From positions 1-64,000 of the forward strand of contig NW_025900914.1 in the NCBI RefSeq assembly GCF_022539505.1: DNA of 64,000 nt. Reading direction: 5' to 3'. Source of the DNA: Lolium rigidum (Eukaryota > Streptophyta > Magnoliopsida > Poales > Poaceae). The notes under the pieces were generated by a model. The model had not been told where the DNA came from and did not search any database. It saw only the letters and a list, made by a program, of their open reading frames with translations. This document shows positions 1 through 11,978 of the stretch, one piece after another. The translations under genes were made by a program, and so were the position numbers. Each line of letters starts with the position of its first letter. Position 1 is the first letter of the stretch.

Positions 1-2096
1 GTCATGCTGACTCACATACTTGTTGAGGAGGTGATCGGAGAGAGGTCGCTGATATCTTATGTTCTTCACTTCTCCCTCTGTGACGTAGCGCTTGCCATCT
101 TGGCGGAGCCGATCGCGTGGAGCGGCTTCCTCTGTGTCTTTGCTATGAGAGCAGCTGCCCTCATCTCCGTCCTCACCAGAGTGGTGCCCAGGTCCCACCA
201 TGTTGATATTGCACGAGAAATCTGGCTGGCACCCTCCATGGTAAGCATACTCCACCATGTTGACGGCGGGGAAAGGGTGTGTGTCGACCTTCATGGCGTA
301 CTGGTAAAAATTAGCCGTCCTTTTTCTATCGCCATCCGGATGCTGCGACACCACACCCTGCAGTCGTTGGTGGTGTGGGAGAACGTGTTATGCCATTTGC
401 AGTATGGCTTGCCGTTCAGCTCCTGCACCGTGGGGATCTTGTGGCCTTCGGGTACCTTCAGCTGCTTCTCCGTGAGTAAGAGGTCGAAAATCTGCTCAGC
501 TTTGGTCACGTCGAAGTCGAACCCTTTTGGAGGAACTTGTGGCTTTACCCACTTACAGGACACGGGGCTTGTCGTCCGAGTCCATTCAGCCACTGCTACC
601 TCCTGATCTCCCATAGCACCTTCATCTTCGTCTGCCTCAACCAGGAGCACCGCACGCTTGAATTTGTCCTGGTAAACAACTGGGTGGCGCTGTTCATATG
701 CTGACAGCTTCTGCACCATGTGCGCCAACGAAGGGTAGTCTGCTTGGGAGGCCACGTCCTTGATCGATGATGAGAGACCCACCACCGCCAATTCGACTGC
801 TTCTTTTTCACTTACGTGAACCGAAAAGCATCAGTTCCTAATGGTCCTGAAGCGCTGGATGTATTCTGCCACTGTTTCCCCGCACTTCTGTCGTACTTGT
901 GCAAGATCGGCAATACCGGCCTCGGAAGCTTCTGAGTGATACTGAAGGTGGAACTGTTCTTCCAACTGCTTCCAAGTCCGGACTGAGTTCGGTGGCAGCG
1001 ATGTGTACCATCCGAAAGCCGATCCTGTGAGGGACTGTGCGAAGAACCTCACCCGCAACTGGTCTGATGCTGAGATAGTGCCCAGCTGTGCCAAATATCG
1101 GCTCACATGCTCGATGGAGCTGGAACCATCCGATCCACTAAACTTTGTAAAGTCAGGGAGCCGATACTTGGGGGGTAGCGGAATCAATTCGTACTCGTTG
1201 GGGTACGGCTTGGTATAGCCGATTGTCCTCCTTTTCGGCATCATGCCGAATTGGTCTTTTAAGATCGTACAAATCTCATCCGCTGTGATGGCCGAAGGCG
1301 ATGGACCCTGAAGATTCGCCGGGGTGGCATATTTGGCCAACCATGCTTGCTTTTCCAGTTCTGAGCCAACTGCAGGAGCTGAGCTCTGGAGGTTTGTCGG
1401 AGTGGCGTACTTAGCCAGCCACGTTTGCTTCTCAAGATCTGCTCCTGACGTTCCTCCTGCCGTTCCAGAGGCCCCTGTTGTCGCAGCTTGGTTCGAGAGT
1501 GCCCAGGTGCTACCGTCTGGTATGTATGCGCACGCGTATCCGTGCGGGATCTCCTTGGGCGCCTCCGGTAGGAATTGGTAGTCACTAGGATCACCACCAA
1601 TTTTGTAGACGACGTATGCCGATGAGTTCGGCACTCCTGATGCTGCCCATGCGAGCGGCAGCGGTGGATGGGACTGGAGTGGCATCTCTCCCGTGAAAGT
1701 CCCCAGAGCTGGTCCCGACGGAGAATACCGGTGGCTCATGATTTCCTGGACCACGCGCAGAGCGACACGCTCTAAAGTGTTCACCAGGCTCTCAGAGTGG
1801 CGGTGCAGCGAATGAGCCACCATGTAGTTGATCTCCTGACGCAGCGACCTGGTGCGTTCTTCTGACGGAGCGGACAGGTCCACTCCATCGAGTGCGCCTT
1901 CAGGTGAGAACCCCTTCCACCTGACGCCATGGGAGCGGGTTCTGTGGAAAGAGCCGATGAGTTCGGCTTCGAGGACTGTCTTGATCTCGTCATGCTTCTT
2001 CTTGAGCTCGTCAGTCAGGTCCTCATACTTGACCGGAGTGCTTTCCGCCATCTCGGATGTAGATGGCGATGCGGTGGATGTTGAAGATTGTCCCAC
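1..2096 (-). pseudogene. Ty3/gypsy gag polyprotein, broken
   Basis: Gag packages element RNA into particles. The start is the ATG at 2096. The N-terminal 200 residues are Ser/Gly/Thr-rich; a capsid-like domain follows in 900-1150 (motifs LPDFTKFSG and FHLQYH are visible). After an in-frame TGA at 831-833 the same frame resumes and reaches a zinc-knuckle-like segment, PYCKWHNTFSHTTNDC, around 400-350. Near 303 the continuing homology shifts frame, which suggests a single-base indel. The copy therefore carries at least one stop and one frameshift before the window ends and is unlikely to make full-length Gag. Confidence 0.8.
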
Positions 2097-2109
2097 CGGG
2101 CGTGCTAGA

Positions 2110-3279
2110 ATGTGTTGGCGTCAGAAACCCACCGTCGGGCAACGACTGGCAACACAGGAGAGCCGGGAACAACTAGGGCTGCGGCTGGCCCCAGTCCCTC
2201 TGAGCGACGGCCCGCAAAGCCTTCAGGTCACACACCCGATGCTGTCGCAAGGGCGTGCCACCTGACCTATACCTGGTCAGGAAGGTGTGGATGATGCCTC
2301 GCTTAGTTTCCTGCAGGGCACACACGTAAACGTTAAATACGAGCCTCGATCGGCTCTCGGGTTATCTCGTGAATCGGCTCAAAGAGCCGATCCACCCATG
2401 ATTCGTACGAGGTGTCCGAATATATGGTGGTCCTGCTTGATCAAGATAAAGCTAATCTGATCTACGACGATTTAGGGTTTTCACCGCATAATCGGATCAT
2501 CCTACTCACGATTGGGCCTCGCGCTCGCGTACGGTGATCGTAAGCCGATCCTAGACGGGGCCTAAAAACCAACACGAGGTTGATCCTCGGAACGTCCTGT
2601 CTAGGGCTAGCAAACTACACCCTACACGCCGCTGGATCCTCCAACCCTTTGTAAGGCCTAACTATTGCAGATATTAAACTAATCCTTGAAGAATCAAGGA
2701 GCAACCGTAACGGATCGAATCTACTAAACCATGATCAAGCGGGCTGCCGCCCCTACACCTAAGATAGGTGTAAGGGCGGCTAGACATGCAAGGGTCGCAC
2801 TACGATAGCATATTATACGAAGAACAATGCTAACCCTAACATATCTAAGATAATTACGTTGCTCGCCATCAAAAAGGCTTCAGCACGAGCAACGCATGAA
2901 CAACGGGGATAGGCATTCCGCTGCCTAGATCGCAGGATGCGATCTAGGCAGCATGGTGCTTACCGGTAGAAACCCTCGAGACGAAGGAGTTGGCGATGCG
3001 CCGAGATTTGTTTGTGGTGAACGTTGGTTGTTGTTTATTCCATAAACCCTAGATACATATTTATAGTCCAGGGGACTTTCTAATGTGGGCGTGCACTAAA
3101 CCGTGCACGGGTAAAACTCTGATTTCTAAGCTAAGATGCGATCTAATATGTTACAGATACATGGGCAATTTAGCCCAACTTGGTATAAAAGGCCGATTCA
3201 CGTATTTCTTCTATATATAATCTTCAAGTCCACCTTGATCGCGGCCCACCTCTGACTTGGTCAAAATCTGGTGATAACA
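2110..3279 (-). repeat. 5' LTR and leader of the gypsy element
   Basis: On the minus strand the LTR starts TGTTATCACC at 3279. A TATA-like CTATAAATA lies near 3060, where transcription would begin. The 3' edge of the LTR is uncertain: a GACGCCAACA sequence near 2110-2120 precedes gag, but no clean primer-binding site was recognised. The second LTR is outside the window, so exact borders cannot be set here. Confidence 0.65.
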
Positions 3280-3287
3280 GGTGACTG

Positions 3288-4112
3288 ATGAAAAGCTTCT
3301 TGCCAAGAGTGGCTAAAATGAATTGCCACCTTATTCCTGATCAGTGGGGTTGTCTGTCATACAACCCAGTTATTCCTAGTTTATTATCATGCTTCAGCTG
3401 TTCTTCATTAATGGAGGACAATACTTTTGTAATATGTGACAATTCTTTTGTCACATTTGGTGATGCTTTTAGACATTTATGTGGTGGCAGTGATGATACT
3501 TATTTTGGTCCTGTAAGGGCATGTACAATGGTAGAGAAGGCACGCCTTCTCTTAGGTATCCACATCATCTAGAGAGGACACTAACGATAACGTGTACAAT
3601 GCATCATCTCTTTGTGTTATCTCTTGCAATTAATGAGAATCAATTAATTTTGGTAGGAAAATAGGCTGCTAAGGGAACACATGTGGTACAATGGAGCATA
3701 TTGTCTTCTCTTATTTTGTAAGACATCATCCCTTAGCTAAGGGAAGGCAACCTTCTCTTTCTCTATTCTCTCTCATCCAACTCAGCAAATATCCTACGTG
3801 GCGGCTCTAAGGGAAGGCTGATGTCATCCCATTGTACATGCCCTAATAATGGATATCTATGCTATGGTTATTACTAATGTTCCTATGAGTTGCTCTTGCT
3901 CTTGTCATGTCAGTAATGATGATTTTTGTTGTATGATGGGACATAAATGCACAGCAATTATGATCTGTGTTGGTATCATGGTTATGACAGCCTGTTTTGC
4001 TGTGTATGAATACTACTTGAAAGGGATATTATCTGTGAAGAATATGATTTATGAGTGGTTAGTTATGCTGCCACTGGGCTGTTTATATCACACAGAAGAG
4101 TTTATTAAATGA
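3288..4112 (+). pseudogene. LINE ORF1 C-terminal part, interrupted by a MITE
   Basis: Open reading runs from the LTR edge to 3516, is interrupted by the MITE at 3517-3843, and resumes to the stop at 4110-4112. Removing the MITE and one TAA duplication joins the two halves in the same frame with no stop between them. The protein is Cys-rich (a CSCSC cluster and CCMMGHKC are visible after the MITE) with a hydrophobic C-terminus. I do not recognise the domain. Its position directly before ORF2 supports ORF1. The stop overlaps the ORF2 start as ATGA at 4109-4112. Confidence 0.6.
3517..3843. mobile_element. Tourist-like (PIF/Harbinger) MITE, 327 bp
   Basis: The termini are inverted repeats: GGGCATGTACAATGG at the left and CCATTGTACATGCCC at the right, 15 of 15 paired. 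TAA flanks both sides (3514-3516 and 3844-3846), the three-base target duplication typical of PIF/Harbinger elements. There is no coding capacity. Internal palindromic stretches (for example CTTAGCTAAG near 3731) fit a foldback MITE. Confidence 0.92.
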
Positions 4113-7100
4113 GTATCTCATGGAATATACTAAACTGGAATATTAGAGGGATTAATTCTCAAGAAAGGTGGGATGATATCAAACAAAGAGTAGAGGAATG
4201 CAACTGCAATATTATTTGCTTACAAGAAACAAAAAGGGAACATTTTGAATTATCATATCCGAGGAACTTTTGTCACAAGAAGTTCAACAAATATGCTTTC
4301 ACTCCCTCAATTGGTAGTTCTGGTGGCATTATTACAATATGGAATGGGAATCTATTTGAGGGCACAATTATTTCTCAAAGCATTTTTCAAGTTACTGTGA
4401 AACTCAAATGTAGAATGTCTGGCAAAATCTGGTATCTAACCAACATCTATGGACCTGCTCACAATGAAAATAGAGAGGATTTCTATAATTGGATGGCAGA
4501 ACTTGACTCTTCTGATTACCACTACTGGATGATTATGGGTGACTTTAATTTAATCAGAAATCCAGGTGATAGGAATAGGAGTGGAGGAGACTCAAATAAT
4601 ATGTTACTTTTCAAAACTGTCATACAAGTTCATGATCTTGAAGAAATACCACTAAAAGGAAGATCTTATACATGGAGCAATATGCAGCAGAATCCACTCT
4701 TGGAAAAACTTGATTGGGTGTTTACTTCTGCCTCATGGACATCTGAATTCCCCAATACTCTGTCCTATCCACTCTCAAGAATGGGGTCTGATCATATTCC
4801 TATACATGTGCAAATTGGTACTGATATTCCAAAAACAAACCTGTTCAGATTTGAAGACTATTGGATAGAGTTTGAAGGTTTCCTAGATATTGTGAAAGTC
4901 AATTGGGAAACAGTTGCTTACAGAAATGATTCTGCACTTATGTTAAATGGCAAATTCAAGAAGCTTAGAGTTGGGCTGAAGAAATGGAGCAGAAATTTCT
5001 CTAATTTGACTAAAATCATTACCAAGTGTAACTATACCCTAGCTCTTTTGGATGGATTGGAGGATCAAAGAAGATTATCTACTGTGGAGAAGAATTTTCA
5101 GAGAATTCTAAATAATCATACAAGGAAATTATTGGAAGCAAAAAAGAATTTATTGGAAGAATAGAGCAAAAACCAGATGGGCCACCCTGGGAGATGAAAA
5201 CACAAGATATTTCCACACTATTGCAACTAAGAGCTATAGAAGAAATTTGATTACCTCCATTAAAGCTGCTGATGGGTCAGCAGTGTACAATCATGATCAT
5301 AAAGCTGCAATCATTTGGGATTCATACAAGGAAAGATTGGGAGTCAGTGAGAATGCACAAATGCACATCAATCTTGAAAATATTATTCATCCAAGGGACT
5401 TGGCACATTTGGATACTCCTTTCACTAGGGAGGAAATTGATGAGGTGATAAAAGAGTTTCCCACTGATAAAGCCCCACGGCCTGATGGTTTTAATGGAAA
5501 ATTCATGAAGAGGTGTTGGCAAATTATTAAAGAGGACTTCTATAAACTGATAGATGATTTCTATAATGAGAAAATCAACCTGGAAAGTATCAACACTGCC
5601 TTTATCACTCTTATACCTAAGGTAGCAGACCCTGAGAATATGAATGATTTTAGACCAATATCCTTGGTTAGTCTTCCTCTCAAAATTATTACAAAGCTTA
5701 TGGCTAATAGAATGCAGAAGGAGATTATTTCTTTAGTTCATCAGAACCAGTATGGATTTATTAAAGGGAGGAATATTCAGGATTGTCTTGGTTGGACTTT
5801 TGAGTATCTACATATATGTCATTTATCCAAGAGACCCATCATTATACTCAAAATTGACTTTGAGAAGGCTTTTGATAAGGTGGATTATAATGCAATTATT
5901 AGCATGTTGAGAGCAAGAGGATTTGGACAAAAGTGGGTCAAACTTGTATCCAACATTTTACACTCAGCATCTACATCAGTATTGTTAAATGGGGTACCAG
6001 GGAAGAAAATAATTTGCAAAAGAGGTGTGAGACAGGGGGATCCCCTATCGCCTATTTTATTTGTCAACACTGCATATTTGTTACAAAGTGCAATCAATGA
6101 TGCATGGCAGAATGGAATTATTAATCTCCCACTGGCTGATGATTTTGGACAGAAATTTCCTATAGTTCAATATGCAGATGATACACTTATGATTATGCCA
6201 GCTGATAATAACCAACTTATCCACCTGAAGAATATTCTGCAAATATTCAGTGCATCCACTGGACTACATGTGAATTATCACAAGACTACCCTTGTGCCTA
6301 TCAATATTGATAATGCAAGAGCTACTGAACTGGCAAATATATTTGGATGCAAGGTTGAGAGTTTGCCCTTTACATATTTGGGATTACCTCTTGGCACAAC
6401 AAGGCCATCAGTATCTGACCTTATGCCTATGGTATCAAGAATTGATAAGAAGCTATCTGGAATTTCATCACTGATGTCTTATACTGGAAAGCTTACATTA
6501 TTAAACTCAGTGATTCAATCTTTACCTATGTATGCAATGTGCTCATTTAAAGTACCAGTCACTATATTTGTTCACTTTGAAAAGAGTGGAAGACAGTTTC
6601 TTTGGTCTGACAGAGAAAATAAAATTCAAGGAAAATGCTTAGCAAGCTGGGACATGATGTGCAAACCAAAAGATCAAGGAGGGCTAGGAATCTTGAACCT
6701 CAGAATACAGAATCAGGCCCTTCTCATGAAAAACCTACACAAATTCTATAACAATGCAGACATACCTTGGGTCAAATTGATATGGCATGCTTATTATGAA
6801 AACAGAGGTACCCCACAAACAATCAGCACAAAGGCATCCTTTTGGTGGAGAGACTGTTTGACTTTTCAGGATAAATACAAGGAGATGACAAATGTGGATA
6901 TAAATAATGGAAAATCAGTAATCTTATGGAAGGATAGTTGGAATAATGATATCAGGCAGGACATATATCCCCATCTACACTCATTTGCTAAGAATCAAAA
7001 GATCACAATCCAAAAGGCAGTTGAAGTTACTAATGAAAATGTATATGATATGTTCCATCTTCCCCTTAGCACTGTTGCTCATGAAGAATTACACAATCTG

Positions 7101-7699
7101 GAACAGGAATTACTGGACTTAAGCATTACAGCAATGGATGATATTTGGTCTTTCAATTGGGGCAGTAATTTTTCTACAAAGAAGGTTTACAAGGAACTTA
7201 TTGGCAATCACTCACCACCAGATTGCATCACTTCAATATGGAAAACTTGTAACATTCCTAGGCATAAATTCTTTGCCTGGCTCTTACTCAACGGTAGACT
7301 CAACACAAAGGAGATGATGAAGCACAAGCACTTTTATGTGGAGTTCTCTGATTGCATCTTATGTGAGACTTGCCCTGAGGAACAAATATGCACTTATTCT
7401 TTGAATGTACTTTCAGTCAAAGCTTCTGGTGGGCTCTCGGTATAGAATGGAATGTTGATCTGGATCTCTATCAGATGATGAACGATGCCAAAAGAAGGAT
7501 GTCCCTGGATTTCTTTATGGAAGTAATGATCATAGGATGTTGGAGTATATGGGACCAACGGAATGATGCTATTTTCAATGGGAATCCGCCAAATATTCAG
7601 AGATGTATTAGCAAATTTAGAGCCACTTTCACTCTAACTATGCATAGAGCTAAGCCTAGTCTTAAGGAAGGGATGCAATCATGGATTGACACCCTATGA
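4109..7699 (+). pseudogene. LINE ORF2: AP endonuclease - reverse transcriptase - zinc-binding domain
   Basis: Residues from 4109 form an APE-type endonuclease with CLQETK, a GDFNLI motif near 4539 and a terminal SDHIPI near 4789. The reverse transcriptase spans about 5420-6560 and shows FRPISLV, GFIKGRNIQD, KIDFEKAFDKV, GVRQGDPLSP and the catalytic YADDT near 6170. The zf-RVT-like C-terminus lies at about 7210-7699. Two small lesions split it: a one-base shift in the A6 run at 5140-5145 (endonuclease and RT are in different frames) and a two-base shift near 7386 (probably an extra AT). All catalytic motifs are intact, so decay is recent. It would nick DNA and prime reverse transcription at the target. 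Confidence 0.88.
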
Positions 7700-7801
7700 A
7701 CATGTAATAAGTACTTCACCACTGTACATATTCATCCCATTATTTAATAGAAAATGACACAGTAGGGAGCCTTTCCCTACTGTAATTGTGTCAAAAAAAA
7801 A

Positions 7802-8793
7802 GAGCGATTTTTTCAACACTTGAAAGATGGAAATGGATCATCGGTTCGCTTTTGGAAGGATATTTGGTTGGGTGATACTTCCATAGCGCAGCAATACCCA
7901 TCCTTATATAACATAGTGCAACAGAAAAATGTTAAGTTGGCTAATGTGTTAGCTCAAACGCCAATAGGTATTGGTTTTAGAAGAACCTTAAATGATCATA
8001 AATGGAATCAATGGATACATTTATTTCAACGTTTAATAACAGTGCAACTGTCCAATAACACGGACAAGTTCGTGTGGAGAATTACTGATTCGGGGATATT
8101 TACGGTCAAATCTATGTATCTTGACTTAATGAATGGTCATACCAGGTTTTTACTTAAATATTTATGGAATTTAAAAATTCCTCTCAAAATAAAAAAATTA
8201 ATGTGGTTCCTTAATAATAAAGTGTTGCTCACTAAAAATAATTTGGCTAAACCTAATTGGAATGGGTGTCAAAAGTGGTGTTTCTGTGATTCTTTAGAAA
8301 CTGTACAACACTTATTTATTTGAACGTCCTTTTGCTAAAATAGTTTGAGTACTAATATGTTTTGTAATTGGATGAACGGGGTGAAGAAAAATGATAAAGC
8401 TAGGATACGAATTGGTGTATCAGCTTTATGTTGGTCTATTTGGATGAGTAGGAATGACATTTTTAACGCACAGAAGGAAACTATTTTTTTTGCAGGTTAT
8501 CCATCGAGTTGCGCATTGGATACAACAATGGGCATACCTTCTCCTGGTGGATCAGCGGGAGCCTATTGTTACTGGATGCGACCGTCTGCTAACGGTTACA
8601 CATGACTTCTATTTCCAGGCTACTGGGTGGATGGATAGCTTCATGTTGCTTTTAATTTTTCTATGGTTGATACATGTCTCAACCCTATCTGATCAACGAT
8701 TGTAAATTTTTAGATACTTAAAATGATGCAATACATAAAAAGCTATGTGCATCTATTGATGCAGAGGCTGAGGTTTCCCCCTTTTCGGAAAAA
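7802..8793 (+). mobile_element. Second LINE relic, 3' end
   Basis: Reading frames at 7820-8323 and 8345-8705 match the C-terminal part of another LINE ORF2 (SVRFWKDIWLGD, then a WNLKIPLKIKKLMWFL zf-RVT-like stretch, then a WSIWMSRND segment). The frame is broken near 8320 and again near 8480. The 3' UTR ends with GCAGAGGCTGAGG and an A-run near 8793. A similar tail occurs at 25850-25873, so the two relics belong to one broad family. The upstream part is missing because the younger LINE was inserted there. Confidence 0.75.
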
Positions 8794-9770
8794 AGACTCG
8801 TTGTAGTGAAAGTAACTTGAATAGTAACACACTATTGGGGCACAACCATAATTTGTCAATGTGAAAAGGATAAAATTTGAGAATGGCTTCAACCAATAGA
8901 TACGGCGGAAAAACAAACACAAGCACATGTACAATTGACACAAGAATTTTCGTGAAAAACCTTCTCAACGTGAGGAGGGAAAACCATGGGTGTGGACCAA
9001 CCGGTCCATGCAAGCTTCACTATGAGCAACCTAGGTACAGAGTCTTCTCTAGAACATCTAGAGATTACAACACACTTCACCTCGTTGTCCAGCGGCAACA
9101 GAAGCAACCACGGAGGTAAGATACAACAAGGCAGAGATATCAGAACTTATGTCATCTTCAGTAATCAGGCAAACTGATCTTAAACCATAGATCCAATTAG
9201 CACCAAACTTGGTAGACAAGCGGACATATGAGTTCCCAACATGCTGACTAAAATCAGTTGAATCGGACACTGTTTGCCTACTCAAACTTTTCATCTCCCA
9301 AAACTGCTCTGTGCTGAAACCGCAGCAGTCCAAACTGACTTCACCGTTCTCAAATTTGATTCTCCACTGACCGAAATCTCAAACCAGCTAGCCAGATTAA
9401 AGTACTCAACGTAAGGAACAAGCTCACCGAGTTTGGGACCGATCCAAAAACGTTTGAGTCTCCAAACAACAACTTGAAGACAGACCGATCAGATCTCAGA
9501 AATCTGGACAAAATTCACATTTCCTTCATCTTCTTCCTCTCTTCTCACTTTGTTGGTGTTCTAGTGTGTTCTCTCATCCTCTCACAGCAGCTTGCTTGCT
9601 CTTGCTCTCACTCTGTTCGTATTCTCCTTATCTACCTCTCAAGGAGGCAACACAACTATTGGATGCGAACCTCGATCAACGATAGATACATGTTGAATTT
9701 TATAGGATGGTGTTGGGCTACTAACACACGTCCATGTGGAGGGGTGTGGCCCAATAAACTCCCCTCCCGT
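8794..9770 (-). repeat. Copia-type 3' LTR region
   Basis: No gene. On the minus strand this follows a purine tract (9760-9770, ACGGGAGGGGAG) placed right after the end of a copia polyprotein, the expected position of a 3' LTR. The minus-strand sequence near 8950-9000 (CCTCCTCACGTTGAGAAGG and neighbours) resembles the downstream part of copia LTRs. The borders are not resolved and no partner LTR was found. Confidence 0.55.
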
Positions 9771-9985
9771 CATCATGGAGAGTCTCACTGCCTACCGACA
9801 GTCATGCCGGCAAGCCGGCGACATACCTTGAGCTTTCTTCTTGTCACCACCTTGGTCAACATATCAACCCCATTGTCATCTGTGTGCACCTTCTCAATCT
9901 ACATTTCCTTGGAATTCAACACATCTCGAATCCAATGATAATGTACCTCAATATGCTTCGATCTTGAATGCTTCAATCCTATCTA
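9771..9985 (-). pseudogene. Copia polyprotein C-terminus (RNase H end)
   Basis: Minus-strand translation between about 9970 and 9785 gives KHIEVHYHWIRDVLNSKEM and then HTDDNGVDMLTK, the conserved end of the Ty1/copia RNase H domain. An in-frame stop interrupts it just after KEM. Sequence upstream of 9985 switches abruptly to a copia leader, so only the last 60-70 codons are left. A purine tract and an LTR-like sequence follow, consistent with element order. Confidence 0.75.
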
Positions 9986-10402
9986 TGATCGGTAAATCAA
10001 AAAATAAAACGTCGGTCGAGCGATCGGCGGACAAAAAAAGAACCGATTCACAAATAAAAAAAACTCGAGGGCAGTCGATCAAACGATCGGCGGACGAACC
10101 CTCCTACGGGTTGCGTGGCCCCCAAAGTAGATCATGGAGATCGGTCTCCCTGTGGGCGGCATGGCGCGGTAGCATGTCATGGCGGCTAGGTCAAGAACTT
10201 ACAACTGATACCATGTAGAATGATAGAGAAGGAGAGAGATTGACGAAATATGATGGATGTTGTATTGAGCCTAATGTTCGAGTATATATAGGGGTATAAA
10301 ACTTGAAAGACAAGAAGCCTCATCTAGAGATAAGGCAAGAGATGAAGTACAAATTGTAAATTACGAAATACATGTGTACCAAATATATCTCCCCCCCCCC
10401 CC
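9986..10402 (-). mobile_element. Copia-type leader, primer-binding site and truncated LTR
   Basis: At 10205-10213 the minus strand reads TGGTATCAG, the start of the initiator-tRNA-Met complement used by copia elements. It abuts an LTR-like end (minus ...TTCTACA; plus TG at 10214). The LTR continues rightwards with a TATATATA box near 10284 until a C-run at 10391-10402, where the next element is inserted. The stretch from 9986 to 10204 is leader with repeated GATCGGCGGAC motifs. It does not match the 3' LTR at 8794-9770, so it is probably from a different copia copy. Confidence 0.6.
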
Positions 10403-11978
10403 TGATGCGCGTAGATGTACACGTCCGTTGGGAACCCCAAGAGGAAGGTATGATGCGCACAGCAGCAAGTTTTCCCTCAGAAAGAAACCAAGATTATCGA
10501 ACCAGTAGGAGCCAAGAAGCACGTAAAGGTTGTTGGTGGAGGAGTGTAGTGCGGCGCAACACCAATGAAACCGGCGCCAACGTGGAACCTGCACAACACA
10601 ATCGAAGTACTTTGCCCCAACGTAACAGTGAGGTTGTCAATCTCACCGGCTTGCTGAAAACAAAGGATTAAGCGTATCGAGTGGAAGATGGTGTTTGTTT
10701 GCAAAGAACAGTAGAATGTATTCAGATGTAAAAGAATGGACCGGGGTCCACAGTTCACTAGTGGTGTCTCTCCAATAAGATAACTAACATGTTGGGTGAA
10801 CAAATTACAGGCGGGCAATTGACAAATAAAGATTCAATACATATCAATGATGATTACTATGTGATTTAATCAGGGCATTACGACAAAGTACATAGACCGC
10901 TATCCAGCATGCATCTATGCCTAAATAATCCACCTTCGAGGTTATCATCCGAACCCCTTTCGGTATTAAGTTGTAAACAACGAGATAATTGCATTAAGTA
11001 TGGCGCGTAATGTAATCAACACAAATATCCTTAGACAAAGCATCGATGTTTTATCCCTAGTAGCAACGAGCACATCCACAACCTTAGAACCTATCGTCAC
11101 GATCCCAGATTCAATGGAGGCATGAACCCACTATCGAGCATAATTACTCCCTCTTGGAGTTACAAGTATCAACTTGGCCGGAGCCTCTACTAGCAACGGA
11201 GAGCATGCAAGAACATAAACAACACATATATGATAGATTGATAATCAACTTAACATAATATTCTATATTCATCGGATCCCGCCAAACATAACATGTAGCA
11301 TTACAAATAGATGATCTTGATCATGTTAGGCAGCTCACAAGATCTATACAATGATAGCACAAGCAGAGAAGACAACCATCTAGCTACTGCTATGGACCCA
11401 TAGTCCAAGGATGAACTACTCACGCATCAATCCGGAGGCGGGCATTATGATGTAGAGCCCCTCCGGTGATGATTCCCCTCTCCGGCAGGGTGCCGGAGGT
11501 GATCTCCTGAATCCCCCGAGATGGGATTCGCGACGGCGGCGTCTCTGGAAGGTTTTCCGTATCGTGGCTCTCGGTACAGGGGGTTTCGCGACGAAGGCTA
11601 TTTGTAGGCAGAAGGGTAGGTCAGGGGGCGACGCGAGGGGCCCACACACTAGGGCCGCGCGGCCAGGGCTTGGGCCGCGCCGCCCTGGTGTGTGGCCACC
11701 TCGTGGCCCCACTTCGTTTCCCTTTCGGTCTTCTGGAAGCTTCGTGTAAAAATAGGACCCTGGGCGTTGATTTCGTCCAATTCCGAGAATATTTCCTTAC
11801 TAGGATTTCTGAAACCAAAAACAGCGAGAAAACAGACAAGCGGCACTTCGGCATCTTGTTAATAGGTTAGTGCCGGAAAATGTATAATAATGTCTGTAAA
11901 GTATGTATAAAACATTCAAGTATTGTCATAAAAGTAGCATGGAACATAAGAAATTATAGATACGTTTGAGACGTATCA
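10403..11978 (-). repeat. 3' LTR (left copy)
   Basis: 1576 bp, TG...CA. It differs from the right copy by roughly 35 substitutions and a few small indels, including a 9-bp difference near 10710 (the right copy has one more AGTAAGAAC-like unit). The GC-rich block at 11450-11700 would be transcribed leader in the 5' copy. Short ORFs here are shared by both LTRs and show no protein signal. Confidence 0.93.

Larger units (their letters stand above)
1..3279 (-). mobile_element. Ty3/gypsy LTR retrotransposon, 5' part (cut by window start)
   Basis: The element reads right to left. Its 5' LTR begins at 3279 with TGTTATCACC on the minus strand, followed by a leader and a gag reading frame that reaches the left edge of the window. 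Protease, polymerase and 3' LTR are not visible and should lie to the left. The right edge abuts LINE coding sequence directly, so this element probably inserted into the LINE that resumes at 3280. The other half of that LINE and the 3' LTR would be needed to prove it. The family resembles common Pooideae gypsy elements, but I do not assign a name. Confidence 0.85.
3280..7801 (+). mobile_element. L1-type LINE, 5' truncated here, with A-tail
   Basis: This non-LTR retrotransposon has the end of ORF1, a full-length ORF2 region (endonuclease, reverse transcriptase, C-terminal zinc-binding domain), a short 3' UTR and an A-run at about 7793-7801. It has no 5' end here because the gypsy LTR edge at 3279 cuts into ORF1. 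A Tourist-like MITE sits inside ORF1. Downstream of the A-tail, coding sequence of another LINE begins at once, so this copy seems to have landed in an older LINE. The left target-site duplication is outside the window. Confidence 0.88.

Noticed and set aside
3849..4112. Independent small Cys-rich secreted protein gene
   Set aside because: Its frame continues from the segment before the MITE and its stop overlaps LINE ORF2, so it is ORF1 of the LINE.
9474..9938. 154-codon plus-strand ORF
   Set aside because: It lies across a copia LTR and the antisense of copia RNase H; the minus strand carries the recognisable motif.
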